Source of the DNA: Candidatus Omnitrophota bacterium
GTDB lineage: Bacteria > Omnitrophota > Gorgyraeia > Gygaellales > Profunditerraquicolaceae
Length of the DNA stretch: 64,000 bases
NCBI GenBank assembly: GCA_023229385.1
Contig: JALNZI010000003.1
Coordinates: 1-64,000, forward strand
Direction: 5' to 3'
Numbering within the stretch: position 1 is the first letter of the stretch; every line of letters begins with the position of its first letter. A program made the position numbers and the translations under genes. Below the pieces are notes generated by a model. That model had not been told where the DNA came from, searched no databases, and saw only the letters and a list, made by a program, of their open reading frames with translations. Shown piece by piece: positions 62,256 through 64,000 of this stretch.

Positions 62256-62412
62256 TATGTATTTTATACCATTTCATTGAAAGATCATGTATGTTATTTA
62301 ATAAGTTATTTATAATTTCTTCATCTTTAGTTGGATAATTTATATAATCAAAATCTTTAATAGCTTGTAATGTTTCTAGAATATCATTTAATTTATTTTT
62401 ATTATATTTCAT
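62236..62412 (-). CDS. 58-aa helical protein
   Basis: The ATG overlaps the stop of the 110-aa gene as ATGA. The product is hydrophilic and helical with 'NDILETLQAIKDFDYINYPT' and a Trp-Tyr near the end. It overlaps the zinc-ribbon gene by 20 nt. No family is recognised. Confidence 0.5.
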   Translation of the reverse strand: MKYNKNKLNDILETLQAIKDFDYINYPTKDEEIINNLLNNIHDLSMKWYKIHSENYSY

Positions 62413-62741
62413 AAGTTATATATTGATATATTTAGTTTTTCATGCATTAATTTTTTATATTCTTCATAATATTTATCTGATTCAATATTAAGATACTCTA
62501 TTGTAGTATCTTTAGCAAGATGTAATTCTTTTAATGGTTTAACCGTTCCATGTGGAGGTCCTAGATCCCAATGATCCTCATAATCTATAAAATTCGTAGT
62601 AAATTTATGTCTACTTATAATAAACCAGAATTTTTTAGCATCAAAAATTCCTATATGAGCATTTCTAGCTGAGATTATATATAAATATCCATCTTTGCAA
62701 TCTTCTAGTTTAATATAATTTTTAATATTTTTAGTTGCCAT
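62409..62741 (-). CDS. Hypothetical protein
   Basis: This 110-aa protein has 'CKDGYLYIISARNAHIGIFD' and 'FWFIISRHKFTTNFIDYEDHWD', giving a small mixed alpha/beta look with a strongly conserved-looking Trp/His region. I do not recognise the family. It lies in a chain of overlapping genes. Confidence 0.5.
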   Translation of the reverse strand: MATKNIKNYIKLEDCKDGYLYIISARNAHIGIFDAKKFWFIISRHKFTTNFIDYEDHWDLGPPHGTVKPLKELHLAKDTTIEYLNIESDKYYEEYKKLMHEKLNISIYNL

Positions 62742-62743
62742 AA

Positions 62744-62911
62744 TTATTCTTCTTTCAAATCTAATTTTTCACCACACCAAGGACAATATTTCCACATAGA
62801 TGAATTATATTTTGGTGCTGCTATATGACATGAACAATAAATTATAATATCAGTTATTTGTTTATCACCAATTTTAAATTCTTCACAATCACATTTGTAT
62901 TTATATGCCAT
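62744..62911 (-). CDS. 55-aa zinc-ribbon protein
   Basis: Preceded by AGAAAGAAAT, the product has 'KCDCEEF', 'YCSCHI' and the terminal 'KYCPWCGEKL' motif characteristic of small zinc ribbons. Six Cys and one His give room for one or two zinc ions. It sits between the tRNA and the 110-aa gene. Function is unknown. Confidence 0.65.
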   Translation of the reverse strand: MAYKYKCDCEEFKIGDKQITDIIIYCSCHIAAPKYNSSMWKYCPWCGEKLDLKEE

Positions 62912-62931
62912 AATATTTCTTTCTAAGTATA

Positions 62932-63016
62932 AGCTGGTAGAGAGATTTGAACTCCCGATTGTATTTCTACGATGGATTACAGATCCATTGCACTAGACCA
63001 ACTATGCGATACCAGC
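62932..63016 (-). tRNA. tRNA with class II variable arm; anticodon TGT or (less likely) GTA
   Basis: On the minus strand the acceptor stem GCTGGTA/TACCAGC is perfect. The D-stem is GCAT/GTGC with A14, G15 and G18-G19 present. The anticodon stem is ATGGA/TCCAT with the loop TCTGTAA. The T-arm is GGGAG/CTCTC with loop TTCAAAT. The variable region is 15 nt with a small GTA/TAC stem, so the molecule is class II. The symmetrical loop gives anticodon TGT (Thr) with C33. If the loop were read one base over, it would be GTA (Tyr), which is the expected class II tRNA, but the stem does not support that register. Confidence 0.7.
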
Positions 63017-63017
63017 A

Positions 63018-63311
63018 TTATTTACGTGTATCAATAAATTTAAATTCAAAATCTTTATTTCTATCATTAAGAAGTTCTTGTATTAAATTTTCTTCTCTTA
63101 AGAAACTATTTAATATTTTATAACAAGAATTATATTCATGGTTAATATTATAATATCTTATATAAATTCTATTAAATTCTGGTAATTTGTATTTTTTTAA
63201 AAACGATTGAAACATTTTATCATCAAAAATATTAATACTTTGTTTTCTACATATAATAGTTGTACAGTTATTTAATTTAGGTTCACAATAATATATTAAA
63301 TAATCATTCAT
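63018..63311 (-). CDS. Hypothetical protein
   Basis: This 97-aa protein ends 2 nt before the tRNA. It has two Cys ('NNCTTIICRK'), then 'FDDKMFQSFLKKYKLPEFN' and a helical end. No family is recognised, but the reading frame and overlap pattern support it as real. Confidence 0.5.
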   Translation of the reverse strand: MNDYLIYYCEPKLNNCTTIICRKQSINIFDDKMFQSFLKKYKLPEFNRIYIRYYNINHEYNSCYKILNSFLREENLIQELLNDRNKDFEFKFIDTRK

Positions 63312-63450
63312 ATTTATAATTCATCAATTCATTAATTGTATTAATTGAATTTATCATTCCATTTTCAGGATCAAAATCTAGTATTATTTTATCTAATAAT
63401 ATTTTTGCTTTTTTAAGTTTTTCGAATTCTTCTATTGAAATATCAATCAT
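63304..63450 (-). CDS. 48-aa helical protein
   Basis: The ATG overlaps the glycosyltransferase stop as ATGA. The product is helical and charged ('ISIEEFEKLKKAKILLDKII', then 'INTINELMNY'), which resembles small coiled phage peptides. Function is unknown. Confidence 0.5.
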   Translation of the reverse strand: MIDISIEEFEKLKKAKILLDKIILDFDPENGMINSINTINELMNYKYE

Positions 63451-64000
63451 ATATATCCTTTGAATAAATTAATAGCATTTGGTATTATTTCATCTTTAAA
63501 TTTATCTATAAGTTCAATTCCAGATAGTTGAAACCAAGGTTCATGATAAGCGCCACTATTTTGATTAGTAGTAACATTTATATCTAACATTTTGGCTTCT
63601 ATAAGTAATCTACTACATGTCTCAGGTATATCTGGGAAAAATATAAAATGTTTAAATTTAGCTAATGTTTTCCAAAAGTTTTCTTTAACGTTTATTCTAG
63701 GTATTGGAAAATAAGGTAATTTATTATCTAGACAATATCTAAGTGAACCTTGCTTATTTTTTATATTTTGACCCTGTCTTAAAGTCATTCCATTAGATAA
63801 TGTTATAAACTCAGCATCGTTGAAAAATGCATATTTATCTATTTTAAGCGTATTTAATCTTATAGAATTTATAAGTTCAAGATCTTCATGTAAATATAAA
63901 CTTCCATGTATATTAGTAGTATTAGTTATGTTATTTTTATTAAGTTGATCTTCATGCCATTGTGTCTGACATATTACTACTTTAGCATTATTATAAAATG
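63447..64000 (-). CDS. Glycosyltransferase, C-terminal part (runs off the window)
   Basis: The frame is open from 63447 to the right edge, so the ATG at 63788 is only internal. 'AKVVICQTQWHEDQLNKN' upstream of it and 'HFIFFPDIPETCSRLLIEAK' further on match the donor-domain signature of GT4/CgeB-like glycosyltransferases (Phe-Pro, Glu-Thr, Arg, Glu-Ala). The N-terminal acceptor domain lies outside the window. The stop overlaps the 48-aa gene as ATGA. Confidence 0.65.
   Translation of the reverse strand, partial: FYNNAKVVICQTQWHEDQLNKNNITNTTNIHGSLYLHEDLELINSIRLNTLKIDKYAFFNDAEFITLSNGMTLRQGQNIKNKQGSLRYCLDNKLPYFPIPRINVKENFWKTLAKFKHFIFFPDIPETCSRLLIEAKMLDINVTTNQNSGAYHEPWFQLSGIELIDKFKDEIIPNAINLFKGYI

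Noticed and set aside
62106..62315. 69-aa plus-strand frame
   Set aside because: It lies over two minus-strand small genes that overlap their neighbours correctly, one with a zinc-ribbon pattern; the plus frame has no ribosome-binding site.

Overview
This window looks like the late structural region and an adjoining accessory region of a large, AT-rich contractile-tailed bacteriophage (myovirus). Genes are packed with 1-35 nt overlaps, many of them ATGA start/stop overlaps. Shine-Dalgarno sequences of the AGGAG/AAAGGA type precede many starts, which suggests a host that uses SD-led initiation. The host itself cannot be named from the sequence. There is no integrase, attachment site, CRISPR array or rRNA.

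Layout, + strand (1-48.4 kb). 1-5.6 kb is a baseplate core: a gpD/gp27-like hub protein, a spike-associated protein, a gp25/gpW-like wedge protein and a gp6/gpJ-like wedge protein. 5.5-14.7 kb holds large peripheral baseplate and fibre proteins (LamG-like, beta-helix and fibre-like modules) rich in Ser-Gly. 14.7-15.8 kb has a class-3-lipase-like alpha/beta hydrolase and a small membrane protein. 15.8-20.0 kb is a first sugar/methyl-transfer cluster: four glycosyltransferase-like genes, two SAM-methyltransferase-like genes and a 55-aa gene bordered by a duplicated junction. 20.0-29.5 kb has two Sec-signal-bearing beta-helix proteins sharing a duplicated C-terminal module, a protein of unknown function, and a 1660-aa mosaic protein with three long Ser/Pro/Asn/Thr repeat blocks. 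29.5-48.4 kb has fourteen more probable virion proteins (one with a PKD domain, several with discoidin-like regions behind helical N-termini).

Layout, - strand (64.0-48.4 kb, convergent). Reading down from the right edge there are small hypothetical and zinc-ribbon proteins, three tRNA-like genes (two with class II variable arms), and a second, longer sugar-modification cluster. That cluster has several glycosyltransferases (including a GT-D/DUF1792-like one), a short DegT/StrS-type sugar aminotransferase, a GNAT acetyltransferase, two FkbM-type methyltransferases, a radical SAM/SPASM-like protein, a DUF6165-like protein, a UDP-GlcNAc 2-epimerase, a GroES-like co-chaperonin and a ClpP-like serine protease fold. 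The two convergent transcription units overlap by 15 nt at about 48.41 kb, with a symmetrical hairpin about 170 nt further right.

Working model (inference). The phage carries its own nucleotide-sugar and glycan-assembly machinery next to a long serine-rich protein and Ser-Gly-rich fibres. The combination recalls serine-rich-repeat adhesin glycosylation loci of Gram-positive bacteria, so glycosylation of the virion or of a secreted phage protein is the most interesting hypothesis. Modification of host surface glycans is the main alternative.
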